A DNA stretch of 64,000 bases from Edaphobacter sp. 4G125 (GTDB lineage Bacteria > Acidobacteriota > Terriglobia > Terriglobales > Acidobacteriaceae): the NCBI RefSeq assembly GCF_014274685.1, contig NZ_CP060393.1, positions 496,001 to 560,000 on the forward strand, read 5' to 3'. Every line of letters begins with the position of its first letter. The stretch's first letter is position 1. The translations under genes and the position numbers were made by a program. Positions 16,526 through 25,907 of the stretch are shown piece by piece. A model generated the notes under the pieces. The model saw only the letters and a list, made by a program, of their open reading frames with translations. It was not told the DNA's origin and searched no databases.

Positions 16526-19500
16526 TTAGAACTCGACCCTGGCGTGGAACTGTGCCAGACGAGGATTGGTTAACAGCTTGGTCGCATTTCCAAAGTTATT
16601 TGGGCTACCAATACTGGAGGAAACGGATTGCGCGTCAAAACGCACGCTATTTGTAACGTTGAACAGTTCAATTCCAGCCTTGACCTTCAAACGTTCAGTC
16701 AAGGAAAACGCCTTCTCCAAACCGGCGTCCTCCTGGAAGAATCCATCGCCACGAAGCGGATTTCTGGTTCCGGAGCCTCCCGGCAGAGTGAAATCAAATG
16801 CTGCGAGGACCGCTGCAGGATTGGCAAACTGCTGTTGCAGCTTTCCGCGCCCGCCGGGGATTTTTCCGATCTGTGTCGCAAAGCCCTGGATATCGTAGTT
16901 TGTCGGATAGTTGCTTCCGTTGTTGACGCCGAAGGGAAGTCCACTGGTCCAGCGAACGATTCCTGTTGTCTGCCAGCCGCCGATCAGCATATCGGTAAGC
17001 CGGCCGACCGAGAAAGCAAACCGCTGTCCTCGGCCAAACGGTAATTTCCAAATGTAGTTGGCATTGATTTGATGCCTTAGATCGAAGTCCGAGGGCCCAT
17101 AGAGCTGGTTCGGGTTCCATGTGTTGAAGATCTGAGCATTATTGATGCCTCCCGACGATCCAAGCCTCTCCGCTTGTGAGGTTGAGTCCAGCGATTTGGA
17201 GTAGGTGTAGTTAAAATCAGCCTGTAAACCCAATCCGACCTGCTGCCGATACGTTGCCTGCAGAGCGTTATAGTTCGAATTGCCAATCGATCTCCACGCG
17301 TAGAGCGCTGAGAATTGATCGTGGTAGAAACGGTTCGACGGATACGCCCCGTCCGGATTGATTCCGGCTTCAGTTGCCGCATCCGCCATATCCAGGGCAT
17401 AGAGTGCGTTGGCTTCGTTGTAGATGTTCTGCTGATAGAGCTGGTAGATGTTTTGTGTGGCCGTAAAGCCGGGACCAAACCCGATGTCCTTCCCATTCAG
17501 CGCACCGAACAGTTGTTGCCAGTAAGCGATGGGTTGAACCGTCGAGACATCCACTCCGTTGGCGTCGTTAGCGCGCGCCATCTTCGACATCTCGGCTGCT
17601 GCCGCAAAGTAAGTGGTTCCCGCGGCTGCCAGGTTCGTCGGCATGGCTACATCTTCCTGCTCCAGCAGGCGATGAGCGAAGCGTCCAACGTACGTTAGTT
17701 CCAGTGAAGCTTTGTTATGAATCTGTCGCGAGATTGAAAAGTCTACGACATGAGCATAGGGAGTCTTGACTGCGGAGTCCTGCGACCAATAGATCGCTCC
17801 GCTGGTAGGGCCGCTTTGTACGGGAATGCCAGGGAAACCGATCTTCGGCGGAGCTGGCAGCAGGCTTTGGGGAACGTTGTTGACCCCGGTGAATCGTGGC
17901 GCATCTCCAATCTTTAAAGCGCCGGCGCTGGTTTGCAGTGTTGTCGCAAGGCCGAACGATCCCTCGTTGACGAAGTTGTCCACAATTGCCGCACCGAAGT
18001 GGTCGAACACTAGCGAATATCCTGCGCGGATGCTGCTCTGTCCGTTCCCCAGAATCTTGTTCCAGACTCCTGACGAAGGATTCGGAGAAAAGGCGAGCGC
18101 GAACCGTGGACTGAAGTTTGTTTTCTCTGGCGTCCAATAGTCCGGTTTTCCGTTGTAACGGCCGTTCAGCGGGAAGCCAAGTTCTCCGGCTCCGCTGACG
18201 GACTGCCCGATGGCAGCCAGTTGACCGCTCTGATTGACATAATCGGTCAATGAAAAATTCCCTGGTGCGCAGGCGTCATTCACGATCCGGCATACGCCGA
18301 CTTGCGTTCCGGAGGTCTCGGCGGGGACCTGCAGATAGGAGTACCTCAATCCAAAGGTCAGTGTCAGGGTGCTGAGCGCCTTCCAGCTGTCCTGCGCATA
18401 AAACTCATACTCGTTCCAGCGGTAGTCGCGAGCGACGGGAGCGCCTACGGGAAGCGTCGATCCGTCCTTCGTTGTGTTGTAGGTAACGTTTCCTACATTG
18501 ATGATTCCTGCGATGCCCATCAGGCTGCCGTTGTAATTACCCCAGTATTTGCTGGAGACAGCAGGAAGACTAAAGGCTCCCGGATCGAAGGGGCCACCTC
18601 CCCCAGCAATCTTTGCTGGATTCAGGTACTGATAGGTCCCTGTGGCATTCGAATAGGAGAGCGCGTTGCTCGATGTACGCGTCTCGATGAAGCGGATGTT
18701 CGTGCCGAACGCCAGGTTGTGGTTATGCTTCGTCCAGGTGAGATTGTCGACCAGGTTATACACCGGAGCGATCGTCGAATTGGATGAGGTTGTTGGGATG
18801 AGCGAAGTAATACTCTGCAAAGTCACATAGGGTCCAGACAGAAGACCTTTATTGCTGTATCCCTGGCGGGTAAGACCAAAGGCGAGATTGTTCACGAGGC
18901 TATTGCTCAGCAGTTCGGTATAGCCAGCGGCGAACCCCTTGCTGTTTGTCAGCAGAGTATTTGAGCCGGGTTGTCCCGGAAACTTCGGGCCGTCAGGCTC
19001 GGTGTCGTTCTGCATGTTTCCGCGCCAGAAGAGCGTGTGCTTTCCATTGCCTTTGATGTCCCAATCGAGGCGCCCGGTATAGGCGTTATAGCTGCGCTTG
19101 GTGACATACGAAAAGCTGTACCCTTCGTTGTTTAGCTTGTCGCCTACAGTCGGGTTGTTTGCTGCAGGATATGTCTTCAGTAGATCCAGGACTGCGGAAT
19201 TGACTCCAATCCCCTGGGGGTCCATAGCTTTCAGATCGGCAGGGGACAGGGTATAGACCATGAGGTTCCCTTCCGGATGACAACGTGCATCGGAGCTATC
19301 TGCGCAGACGTACTTCAGGTTGCCTTGGCGGAAGCTATCCGTTGGAACGGTTGTGCCATTCGAAGTGAAGCCTTGCGTATCGCGACGACCCTCATAGTTC
19401 AGGAAGAAGAATGCTTTCTGTTGCTTGATCGGACCGCCAACAGAGGCACCAAAAACGTTGCGGATCAACTTTAGAGGAACATTGGGTTGTCCATTGTTCA

Positions 19501-20356
19501 GCTGCGTTTGCTTGTTGAAGAAGTCATTTGCGTGAAAGAGGTTGTTGCGGTTGTAGGCATAGACCGAACCGTGAAAGGCGTTGCTTCCGCTGCGGGTTAC
19601 GAGTGCGACCTGAGCGCCAGAGGAGCGGCCATCCTGCGCATTCGGATTGCTGGTCGTGACGCGGAACTCGCCGACCGCATCCTGCGATACGCGCAACACA
19701 CTGGTAAACGCATAGCCATTGTTGATGTCGTTGACGTCAATGCCGTCGAGAGTAATGTTGGATTGATCTGAGCGCCCACCATTGATTGCTCCGCTTCGAG
19801 AGTCGCTGCCATTGTTTCCGTTCGAGGTCGTACCTGTGTTGTTGTCTGTACGACCTATGAACGTGATGCCCGGTTGCAGGCTCAGCAGATCGGGAACATT
19901 TCGCGCTTCGCTCGGCAGATTGACGATCTGTTGCTGAGTAAAGGCAATGCCCAGCGTTGCGTCCGTCGTGTTCAACATCGGCTGAATGTCGGCGCTTACG
20001 GTTACATCGGACGAGACCGAAGCCACGCTCAAAACGACGTTGATCGTCGCGGGCTGGCTCACCAGAAGCTCGATGCCAGTTCTCTTCTGTGTGGCAAACC
20101 CCTGCGAGGTAACGGTCAATTCGTAACGACCTGGAGCCAGGAGTGAAAACTGGTATTCGCCGCTGTTATTGGTTTTCCCGGATCGAGATAATCCAGTCGT
20201 GGTGCGGGTAAGTTTGATGTCCGCTCCGGGAATGACTGCGCCAGCAGCATCGGTTACGCGCCCGCCCAGGGAGGTGCTTGCCTGGGACCAGGCAAACGGG
20301 GTGAAAAGGAAGAGCAACCAAACGAGAGAAATTCGCAAAGTGTACTTCAGAGTCAT
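16526..20356 (-). CDS. TonB-dependent receptor, Oar-like
   Basis: The 1276-residue protein starts MTLKYTLRISLVWLLFLFTP, a signal peptide ending FAWSQA. A carboxypeptidase-regulatory-like domain (SLGGRVTDAAGAVIPGADIK, about 27-110) is followed by a plug with NLPSEARNVPDLLSLQPG and NITLDGIDVNDINNG, typical of Oar/SusC-like acidobacterial receptors. A long beta-barrel follows, ending LAQFHARVEF. ATG 20356 with AAAGGG upstream is preferred to the longer frame from 20422. It is flanked downstream by a hairpin terminator and upstream by a palindrome at 20444. The cargo is unknown; the neighbouring GH18 gene would fit a glycan, but this is inference. Confidence 0.93.
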   Translation of the reverse strand: MTLKYTLRISLVWLLFLFTPFAWSQASTSLGGRVTDAAGAVIPGADIKLTRTTTGLSRSGKTNNSGEYQFSLLAPGRYELTVTSQGFATQKRTGIELLVSQPATINVVLSVASVSSDVTVSADIQPMLNTTDATLGIAFTQQQIVNLPSEARNVPDLLSLQPGITFIGRTDNNTGTTSNGNNGSDSRSGAINGGRSDQSNITLDGIDVNDINNGYAFTSVLRVSQDAVGEFRVTTSNPNAQDGRSSGAQVALVTRSGSNAFHGSVYAYNRNNLFHANDFFNKQTQLNNGQPNVPLKLIRNVFGASVGGPIKQQKAFFFLNYEGRRDTQGFTSNGTTVPTDSFRQGNLKYVCADSSDARCHPEGNLMVYTLSPADLKAMDPQGIGVNSAVLDLLKTYPAANNPTVGDKLNNEGYSFSYVTKRSYNAYTGRLDWDIKGNGKHTLFWRGNMQNDTEPDGPKFPGQPGSNTLLTNSKGFAAGYTELLSNSLVNNLAFGLTRQGYSNKGLLSGPYVTLQSITSLIPTTSSNSTIAPVYNLVDNLTWTKHNHNLAFGTNIRFIETRTSSNALSYSNATGTYQYLNPAKIAGGGGPFDPGAFSLPAVSSKYWGNYNGSLMGIAGIINVGNVTYNTTKDGSTLPVGAPVARDYRWNEYEFYAQDSWKALSTLTLTFGLRYSYLQVPAETSGTQVGVCRIVNDACAPGNFSLTDYVNQSGQLAAIGQSVSGAGELGFPLNGRYNGKPDYWTPEKTNFSPRFALAFSPNPSSGVWNKILGNGQSSIRAGYSLVFDHFGAAIVDNFVNEGSFGLATTLQTSAGALKIGDAPRFTGVNNVPQSLLPAPPKIGFPGIPVQSGPTSGAIYWSQDSAVKTPYAHVVDFSISRQIHNKASLELTYVGRFAHRLLEQEDVAMPTNLAAAGTTYFAAAAEMSKMARANDANGVDVSTVQPIAYWQQLFGALNGKDIGFGPGFTATQNIYQLYQQNIYNEANALYALDMADAATEAGINPDGAYPSNRFYHDQFSALYAWRSIGNSNYNALQATYRQQVGLGLQADFNYTYSKSLDSTSQAERLGSSGGINNAQIFNTWNPNQLYGPSDFDLRHQINANYIWKLPFGRGQRFAFSVGRLTDMLIGGWQTTGIVRWTSGLPFGVNNGSNYPTNYDIQGFATQIGKIPGGRGKLQQQFANPAAVLAAFDFTLPGGSGTRNPLRGDGFFQEDAGLEKAFSLTERLKVKAGIELFNVTNSVRFDAQSVSSSIGSPNNFGNATKLLTNPRLAQFHARVEF

Positions 20357-20443
20357 ACGGACGAACCCTTTCTTGAACAGACGGGAGTTCAGGAATAGGC
20401 ATGGCCGTTCCTGAGAATGCATTCCACCAACTTTGATTTCGTG

Positions 20444-20457
20444 AGTTACCGGTAACT
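20444..20457. promoter_or_regulatory. 14-base palindromic operator candidate upstream of the TonB receptor
   Basis: AGTTACCGGTAACT is a perfect palindrome 87 bases before the receptor ATG. The central CCGG with flanking TTA/TAA resembles operators of the LacI family (known pattern), but no LacI gene is in the window. The site sits in the only intergenic space between the receptor gene and the LysR gene. Confidence 0.5.
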
Positions 20458-20498
20458 TTGAGTCAGCAAAATTATTACCCGAAATGTGCCTGGGGATA

Positions 20499-21431
20499 TC
20501 AGTATTTTTTTAATCGTTTATGATTTTTTTGCATAACCGTCGAATCGACGACCTTTACTTCCTGGATAATCCACTGAACGAAGGCTGCTGCAAGGGGTGA
20601 GGAGGCCTTCGCCTCGGGCAGCACTACGTAATAAGAGTTTGCACTCCGAAGGGGGTGTGCAAAGAGGGGGATCAGTTTGCCGGAAGCCAGCTCCTCTTCG
20701 ATGAGGAGCTTTGGCAAAAGCGCCACTCCCAACCCACAGATTGCCGCTTGCGCGATCATCCCGAATTGCTCAAATCGAGGACCTCGAAGTGGATGTGAAT
20801 TCTCGATTCCCATGATTTTGAACCATTCCGCCCACGCCTCGGTACGGGTGGATTGATGTAGCAAAACCGTGCGAGCCAAATCGGCAGGTTTCTTGATGCG
20901 CTGTGCCGTTTCGAACGTTGGACTACAAACCGGAACGGTATCTTCATCCATAAGGTGGTAGGCCACGGTACCCGGCCAATTTGTCGATCCATAGTGAATT
21001 GCAGCGTCAAAAGGCTCAACATCAAAATCGAACTGCTCAGACCGCGCCGAAAAATTTACCGTAACGTCGGGATGTTGTCGTAGAAAACCCGGCAGTCGTG
21101 GGACTAGCCACCGGGTTCCAAACGTTGGAAGAACGGCCAGGTTGAGCAGGCTGGCACTTCCTCCACACGCCATGATCCGGCTGGTAGAACCCTTCAGGTC
21201 GATCAGGACCCTGATTACGTCTTTGAGATAGAGTTTTCCAGCATCGGTGATGACCATCCGTTGGCGCACTCGTTCAAACAACGCAACATCTAACAATTGT
21301 TCGAGCTGGTGGATCTGACGGCTCACGGCGCTCTGCGTGAGGTTTAACTCGATCGATGCGCGAGAGACACTCCCATGTCTCGCCACACTCTCAAAAGACT
21401 GCAGGCAGGCAATCGATGGAAGCGAGGTCAT
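20499..21431 (-). CDS. LysR family transcriptional regulator (GcvA-like)
   Basis: The 310-residue regulator starts at ATG 21431, preceded by GAGGAGGGGAG. The N-terminal winged helix-turn-helix is clear (VARHGSVSRASIELNLTQSA, then VSRQIHQLEQLLDVALFERV). The effector-binding domain follows (VTVNFSARSEQFDFD; PFDAAIHYG), with the pattern of GcvA-type regulators. The open frame upstream to 21578 runs into the divergent gene's leader. It is divergent from the DUF1338 gene with about 130 bases between the starts, the standard arrangement of a LysR protein and its target. Confidence 0.92.
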   Translation of the reverse strand: MTSLPSIACLQSFESVARHGSVSRASIELNLTQSAVSRQIHQLEQLLDVALFERVRQRMVITDAGKLYLKDVIRVLIDLKGSTSRIMACGGSASLLNLAVLPTFGTRWLVPRLPGFLRQHPDVTVNFSARSEQFDFDVEPFDAAIHYGSTNWPGTVAYHLMDEDTVPVCSPTFETAQRIKKPADLARTVLLHQSTRTEAWAEWFKIMGIENSHPLRGPRFEQFGMIAQAAICGLGVALLPKLLIEEELASGKLIPLFAHPLRSANSYYVVLPEAKASSPLAAAFVQWIIQEVKVVDSTVMQKNHKRLKKY

Positions 21432-21560
21432 GTCTCCCCTCCTCAAGGCAATCATGCTTAAGACGCATGAAGTGTTGAAAGCATAGCATTTTACATTTCG
21501 ATAAAACGAAGCGATAACTGGTTGCAGATAGTGATTTACCGCGATCGAAAAGGTGGAGAA
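21432..21560. promoter_or_regulatory. Shared divergent promoter region (lysR / DUF1338 gene)
   Basis: The 129 bases between the two start codons must hold both promoters and any LysR site. The centre is AT-rich, but no exact T-N11-A box or promoter hexamers could be fixed with confidence. Confidence 0.4.
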
Positions 21561-22601
21561 ATGATGCAACCTGTGCATGGCGGAACTTTACAAACGATTC
21601 TTGATCGATCCATTGGCTCTGAACGGACAGCGCGACTATTTCAAGTTCTCGTGATTGATCTCGCGCTCATGGAGGATTCAGCACAGCGAGCTTCAAGAGC
21701 AATTCTTGCGCAGGCTCTGAATATGCTCCTCTTCGAGGACCTATTGGAACGCGTTCCTGCAGCCAAAACCTATGTGGAGCACTGCCTTAGTCACGGCAAA
21801 ACCGTTATGCACGATCACGGAGCGGTTCGTACGATCGCCATGTCAGGTATGGGAGATCTTCCTGCAGGAGAAGAGTCGATCGCCCGGATCCTGCGCCCAC
21901 TTGGTTATGCTCTTAACGGGGTTTATCCATTAGAACGGTTGCGCATGACAGGACGTTCCTATGCTCAGGTCGACTTTCCGGAAGAGATTGCTCAGTTTTT
22001 CATCAGCGAACTTCATCCCGAACGCTTTTCTGCGGAGTTTCAGGCTGCTCTGAAACACATTGTGACGACATCAACCAATCCGCTGACTCCTGAAGCGAAG
22101 GGCCTTTTAGAAGAGCTGGAATCTTCGCACTCATTGAACGTAGATCAGGCTGTCGTACTTCTGCCCGTGCTCGTCTCCTGCTTCGGACGTCAGCATAAGG
22201 AAGTTACGCTTGCTGACTATGAAATACTCCTGGCGGAATCGGCTGAGGCGGCATGGATCTCAACCGAGGGGAATGCATTCAATCATGCTACAGATCGCGT
22301 TGAAGATGTCGATCAGTTGGCGTCCGAACAGAAGGCTTTAGGACAACCGATGAAGGCTGTCGTTGAAACCTCGCAATCTGGCCGAGTGCGCCAGACGGCA
22401 TTCCGTGCAGCACAGGTATCCAGAACATTTCGGATGTCCGACGGAAGCCCCCTGGAGAAGGAGGTTCCCGGATCTTTTCTTGAATTTATTACTCGTCTTC
22501 CACTTCCTGAAGAAGGCGCAGGGAAAAGGCGGTTAGACTTGAGCTTCGATAGTTCCAATGCACAGGCTATTTTCAAGATGACTTCGGCTGCAAAGTCATA
22601 A
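21561..22601 (+). CDS. DUF1338 protein, 2-oxoadipate dioxygenase/decarboxylase type
   Basis: The 346-residue protein starts at tandem ATGs (21561/21564) after AGGTGGAG. It carries the DUF1338 signature DHGAVRTIAM near residue 83 and GSFLEFITRLPLP near 310. The family (HglS/YdcJ) is an Fe(II) enzyme whose metal is held by two His and one Glu; the His of DHG and the Glu of LEF are likely ligands. Characterised HglS converts 2-oxoadipate to D-2-hydroxyglutarate in lysine catabolism. Here the substrate is inferred from family only. The divergent LysR gene probably controls it. Confidence 0.85.
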   Translation: MMQPVHGGTLQTILDRSIGSERTARLFQVLVIDLALMEDSAQRASRAILAQALNMLLFEDLLERVPAAKTYVEHCLSHGKTVMHDHGAVRTIAMSGMGDLPAGEESIARILRPLGYALNGVYPLERLRMTGRSYAQVDFPEEIAQFFISELHPERFSAEFQAALKHIVTTSTNPLTPEAKGLLEELESSHSLNVDQAVVLLPVLVSCFGRQHKEVTLADYEILLAESAEAAWISTEGNAFNHATDRVEDVDQLASEQKALGQPMKAVVETSQSGRVRQTAFRAAQVSRTFRMSDGSPLEKEVPGSFLEFITRLPLPEEGAGKRRLDLSFDSSNAQAIFKMTSAAKS

Positions 22602-22659
22602 CTTATTGATCACATCGCAAAAAGCTGCGAGGGAGAGTCTCTCGCGACTGATATGTAGA

Positions 22660-22782
22660 TTACAGTGGATAAACTCCCAACTCACGCAGGCCGCCACCGC
22701 GCTGGGGCTGGATCATTCCTCCGCTGGTGCGTACGGTAAGAACCCCGCCGTTGATGACAGCAACGTGATCGATGTAGGTCAT
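22660..22782 (-). pseudogene. Short coding-like ORF, possible gene remnant
   Basis: A 40-codon frame from ATG 22780-22782 to TAA reads MTYIDHVAVINGGVLTVRTS and continues with GGMIQPQRGGGLRELG. It has the look and third-position GC of real coding sequence, but no ribosome site is visible upstream. The frame also reads coding-like a little before the ATG (RRFPST). It may be the C-terminal end of a lost gene or a small protein. I do not recognise the family. Confidence 0.3.
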
Positions 22783-22938
22783 AGTTGTCGACGGAAAACG
22801 CCTGATTTGATGTGAACGAGCAAGATTACCGGTGGGGATGATTTTCTGAAGACCCGTGGACTATTTCTATCCTCGGCGCCGTTTCGTAGACTCGCCAGAA
22901 TCCCGGTAGATTTCAATCGCTTATGGGCTTGGCAACAG
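22783..22938. other. Intergenic sequence, no gene seen
   Basis: No supported open frame or hairpin terminator was found between the short ORF and the sedolisin stop codon. Confidence 0.4.
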
Positions 22939-25818
22939 TTATTGCAACGTCATATTGAACGTTGTCGACGCCGTGATCGACAAGTTCACTGAATCGGTGC
23001 CTGTCAGCTTGAATGTGTAACTCATAGGCTGTGTCTGCGGAGGAGTGGGATTGTTATTGTTACCACCCGTTCCGCTACTTCCACTGCCTCCGCATCCCGT
23101 CAGTCCTGCGCTCAGAAACAGCGCCACTGTTATCACCCCCAACAGGCTCATGAATCTTCTCCGCCGCTTCATTCCTAGCGTTCCAAAGATCACAAGTCCC
23201 GCGTATATTGTGCCTGCTGGCAGGTCTCGTCTTTGCGTATGATCTGCTCCAATACTTGCTTGTGTAGCCTGCACGGCAATCCGAGCCTGTGGCTGAACAT
23301 TGCTGCACGCCGACCCCATGCCCATCTTCAGCTGCGTCGTGACCGTACCGTTTACTAGCAATGGGGTAATCCAATAGCATCCCGAAAGCTGTGGCGCACC
23401 CGGCGATGCAGCTGTTGCGCTCAGCGACCAGACGACTCTGCCGTTGTATCCACCGGTCGGAGTCACTGTAACCTGCGTCAGCGCTGTGGAGTTATTGGCG
23501 ACTGAGATGTTTGGCACGCTCAGCGTCATCGAGCCGGTTGCACTGATGCTTCCCACTGTTAGCGAGAGAGCGCGTGCCACCGGTGCATGGGTCGCATCGC
23601 CGGAATAAGTTACGGTAAGCACATGCGATCCAGCAGTGGTTGGCGCAGTGACAGCATAAGACGCTGTGTATGAGTTGGCTCCACTGCTCGTCGATGGAAT
23701 CTGCAAAGCCGTAGGAGAGATTGCTCCGTCAAAAGAGATCGTGATAGTACCCGCGTAATTCCCCGCATTCGTGTTGCTGTTTACAGGCTGCAGGGTGATC
23801 GATACAGGAACCTGCTGGCCAGGCGTCGCCGAATAAGACAGTCCGCCACTAATACCTGCAGCAATGGCAGTCAGTCTCATGCTGGTAGCCACCAGACTCG
23901 CTGATGGACCTAATGGCCAGACAGCAGACAGAGCGTTGAAGTCCACGCTTCCCAGACCTGTTACCGGGTCGTACCCTACCCCTGCCATATAGCTCGATTG
24001 CCCTGCCGAGGAACACATGCTTGCCCCGGCGGTACATGCATTTGTTCCCATGGTGATGTCATGGAATGCCGAGGCATACGTTGTCGCATTACTCGCCAGG
24101 TTGTAAAGTGTCGGATTAATGTTTCCCAATCCAGTCGCGTTCTTCGACTGATTGAGGATTGCGAGATAACCAGCGAAGATTGGTGCTGCGAAACTCGTTC
24201 CTCCGGCAGTCGTGTACGATCCATTACTGCCTTTGAGTCCATTGTTGCAACTGGACGACTGCCCTGATTCTGCCACGAGAAATGGATCGCTCGTACATAG
24301 AATGAATCCCGGACTTTTAGAGGACGACTGAAACGAGACATCTGGTAGAAGGCGGTTTGAACCCGATGGAATGCCTGGAACGCCACTTTGCCAGTTTGGT
24401 CGGGGGTAGTAGCTGCTGATTCCTCCTCCTCCGGCAGAGATTCTGCTCGTTGTTCCTTCGTTCCAGGCGACCTCTGGCACATAAGTGAGTAATGAACCCG
24501 TCAGGTCTAGGCTTCCAGCGCTCTGCCAATAAGTCCCCGCGTTCGCCCCAAAGGTTCCTGGCGCCATCTGGGTTCCCCCTATTGCCGTCACATAAGGGCT
24601 GCTTGCCGGAAAGCTGACAGAAAGAGCCTGCTGTTGAGCCGTAGTTGCTGCGCTATATCGTGCGCACTCGGTAGATCCGCTATCGCCGCTGGAGGCGACC
24701 AGAGTTTGGCCTTGCGCTGCCGCTTCCGCGAACAGCGAATTCGCTTGGAGCAAGGTGCTTTGACTCAATGCAAGCTCGCACGATCCATAACTGATGCTTA
24801 CTATAGGCGCAATGTTTTCTGTAATGGCATATGCAAGCGAGTCGAAGACGTTGAAGTTCTGGTTTGATCCGACATACACCAGGAAGATATCTGCTTTTGG
24901 GGCAATTCCTGAGGCGTACTCGATGTCAATCTCCGATTCCCCTTGATCTCCCCATGAGACTGCATTCACCCCTGAGCCCGGAACCAGGACTGGCGTTACG
25001 TTTACCCCCAAACCCAGGCTCCCAAAGAAGTTGGTTAACTGCACCGACCCAAGGTTCACATACGATTGCCCTACCACGGCTATTCTCTGGCCATCGCCAT
25101 ACCAGTTCTTCTGATAGAGCGGAGTCAGGTTGTACATCGTCGCAATATCTTTTGGCGTCAGGAAGTGTTGTTGCCCGGAAGCTGAAGTTAAATTGGGCTG
25201 CACAGTGTCCCGTGTGATTACGTAAGCCTTTGGCCGAAAGTCCGATAGATGGAGCACTGCCGCTGTCATAGGGGCAAGCTGAGCTGGCAGGCTCAAGTCA
25301 TTCGCGGGAGCGAAGTGCATCTCTTCATCCACGCGATACTTCCGCAATTCCGCTCCGAATGCCGCTTGCGCCTGCGCCGCTGTACCCGAAAACGTAATCC
25401 GGTCGCGGCTTCGCGCCACGCTTTCTACGTGAAACCCTTGTGCTGTCAGCCATGCCTCGGTTGCGGCAAGGTCCTGATCGGCTACTCCAAACCGCCCCGC
25501 AAATTCATCCGGCGTCAGCCATCGGTGATACAGCGGCGATGCCGGGTCCTGCTGCGCTATCAGCAAGCTCTGCAGCGCAGCCTCTTGCTCCTCCGACCGT
25601 TGAAAGACCAACGTCATGCCCGGCACCTGAGTCGTTGGAGCCAGAGCGCCCGCATCCCGCGCATCCTCTGCGAGTGGCGTGCGCGAATGAGCCAACGTTA
25701 TCCGTTCCGACTTGTCGATTGGACCGCGCAGCCTAGCTACAGGCCGCTGCCCGAATCCAGATATCTCAAGAACCAAAACCAAAGCAAAGAAAGACACAAA
25801 ACGGCAGAACAACTTCAC
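22939..25818 (-). CDS. Sedolisin (S53, kumamolisin-like) protease with Ig-like repeat and unusual C-terminus
   Basis: The protein is an exported serine-carboxyl peptidase. An activation prodomain (about 40-190: SPLYHRWLTPDEFAGRFGV) precedes the S53 catalytic domain. The catalytic Glu and Asp lie in ESEIDIEYASG and the Ser in TTAGGTSFAAP. An Ig-like repeat (THAPVARALSLTV) follows, then a C-terminal part with a hydrophobic segment, a KRRRR cluster, a second hydrophobic segment and LTGCGGSGSSG. The GTG at 25816-25818 gives a normal signal peptide (KLFCRFVSFFALVLVLEISG); ATG 25863 or 25896 would add a charged extension. It probably degrades external protein at acid pH, as known for the family. 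Confidence 0.88.
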   Translation of the reverse strand: MKLFCRFVSFFALVLVLEISGFGQRPVARLRGPIDKSERITLAHSRTPLAEDARDAGALAPTTQVPGMTLVFQRSEEQEAALQSLLIAQQDPASPLYHRWLTPDEFAGRFGVADQDLAATEAWLTAQGFHVESVARSRDRITFSGTAAQAQAAFGAELRKYRVDEEMHFAPANDLSLPAQLAPMTAAVLHLSDFRPKAYVITRDTVQPNLTSASGQQHFLTPKDIATMYNLTPLYQKNWYGDGQRIAVVGQSYVNLGSVQLTNFFGSLGLGVNVTPVLVPGSGVNAVSWGDQGESEIDIEYASGIAPKADIFLVYVGSNQNFNVFDSLAYAITENIAPIVSISYGSCELALSQSTLLQANSLFAEAAAQGQTLVASSGDSGSTECARYSAATTAQQQALSVSFPASSPYVTAIGGTQMAPGTFGANAGTYWQSAGSLDLTGSLLTYVPEVAWNEGTTSRISAGGGGISSYYPRPNWQSGVPGIPSGSNRLLPDVSFQSSSKSPGFILCTSDPFLVAESGQSSSCNNGLKGSNGSYTTAGGTSFAAPIFAGYLAILNQSKNATGLGNINPTLYNLASNATTYASAFHDITMGTNACTAGASMCSSAGQSSYMAGVGYDPVTGLGSVDFNALSAVWPLGPSASLVATSMRLTAIAAGISGGLSYSATPGQQVPVSITLQPVNSNTNAGNYAGTITISFDGAISPTALQIPSTSSGANSYTASYAVTAPTTAGSHVLTVTYSGDATHAPVARALSLTVGSISATGSMTLSVPNISVANNSTALTQVTVTPTGGYNGRVVWSLSATAASPGAPQLSGCYWITPLLVNGTVTTQLKMGMGSACSNVQPQARIAVQATQASIGADHTQRRDLPAGTIYAGLVIFGTLGMKRRRRFMSLLGVITVALFLSAGLTGCGGSGSSGTGGNNNNPTPPQTQPMSYTFKLTGTDSVNLSITASTTFNMTLQ

Positions 25819-25907
25819 AAGGGCCCCCAAAGAGACACATGTATCCTCCGAATCTCGAGGCATCCAGTGGTGGATATGTGCAAAAAAGTCTATCAAACGA
25901 GCAGTGG

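Noticed and set aside
22606..22815. 69-codon + strand ORF
   Set aside because: No ribosome site or recognisable motif; overlaps a more coding-like frame on the other strand.
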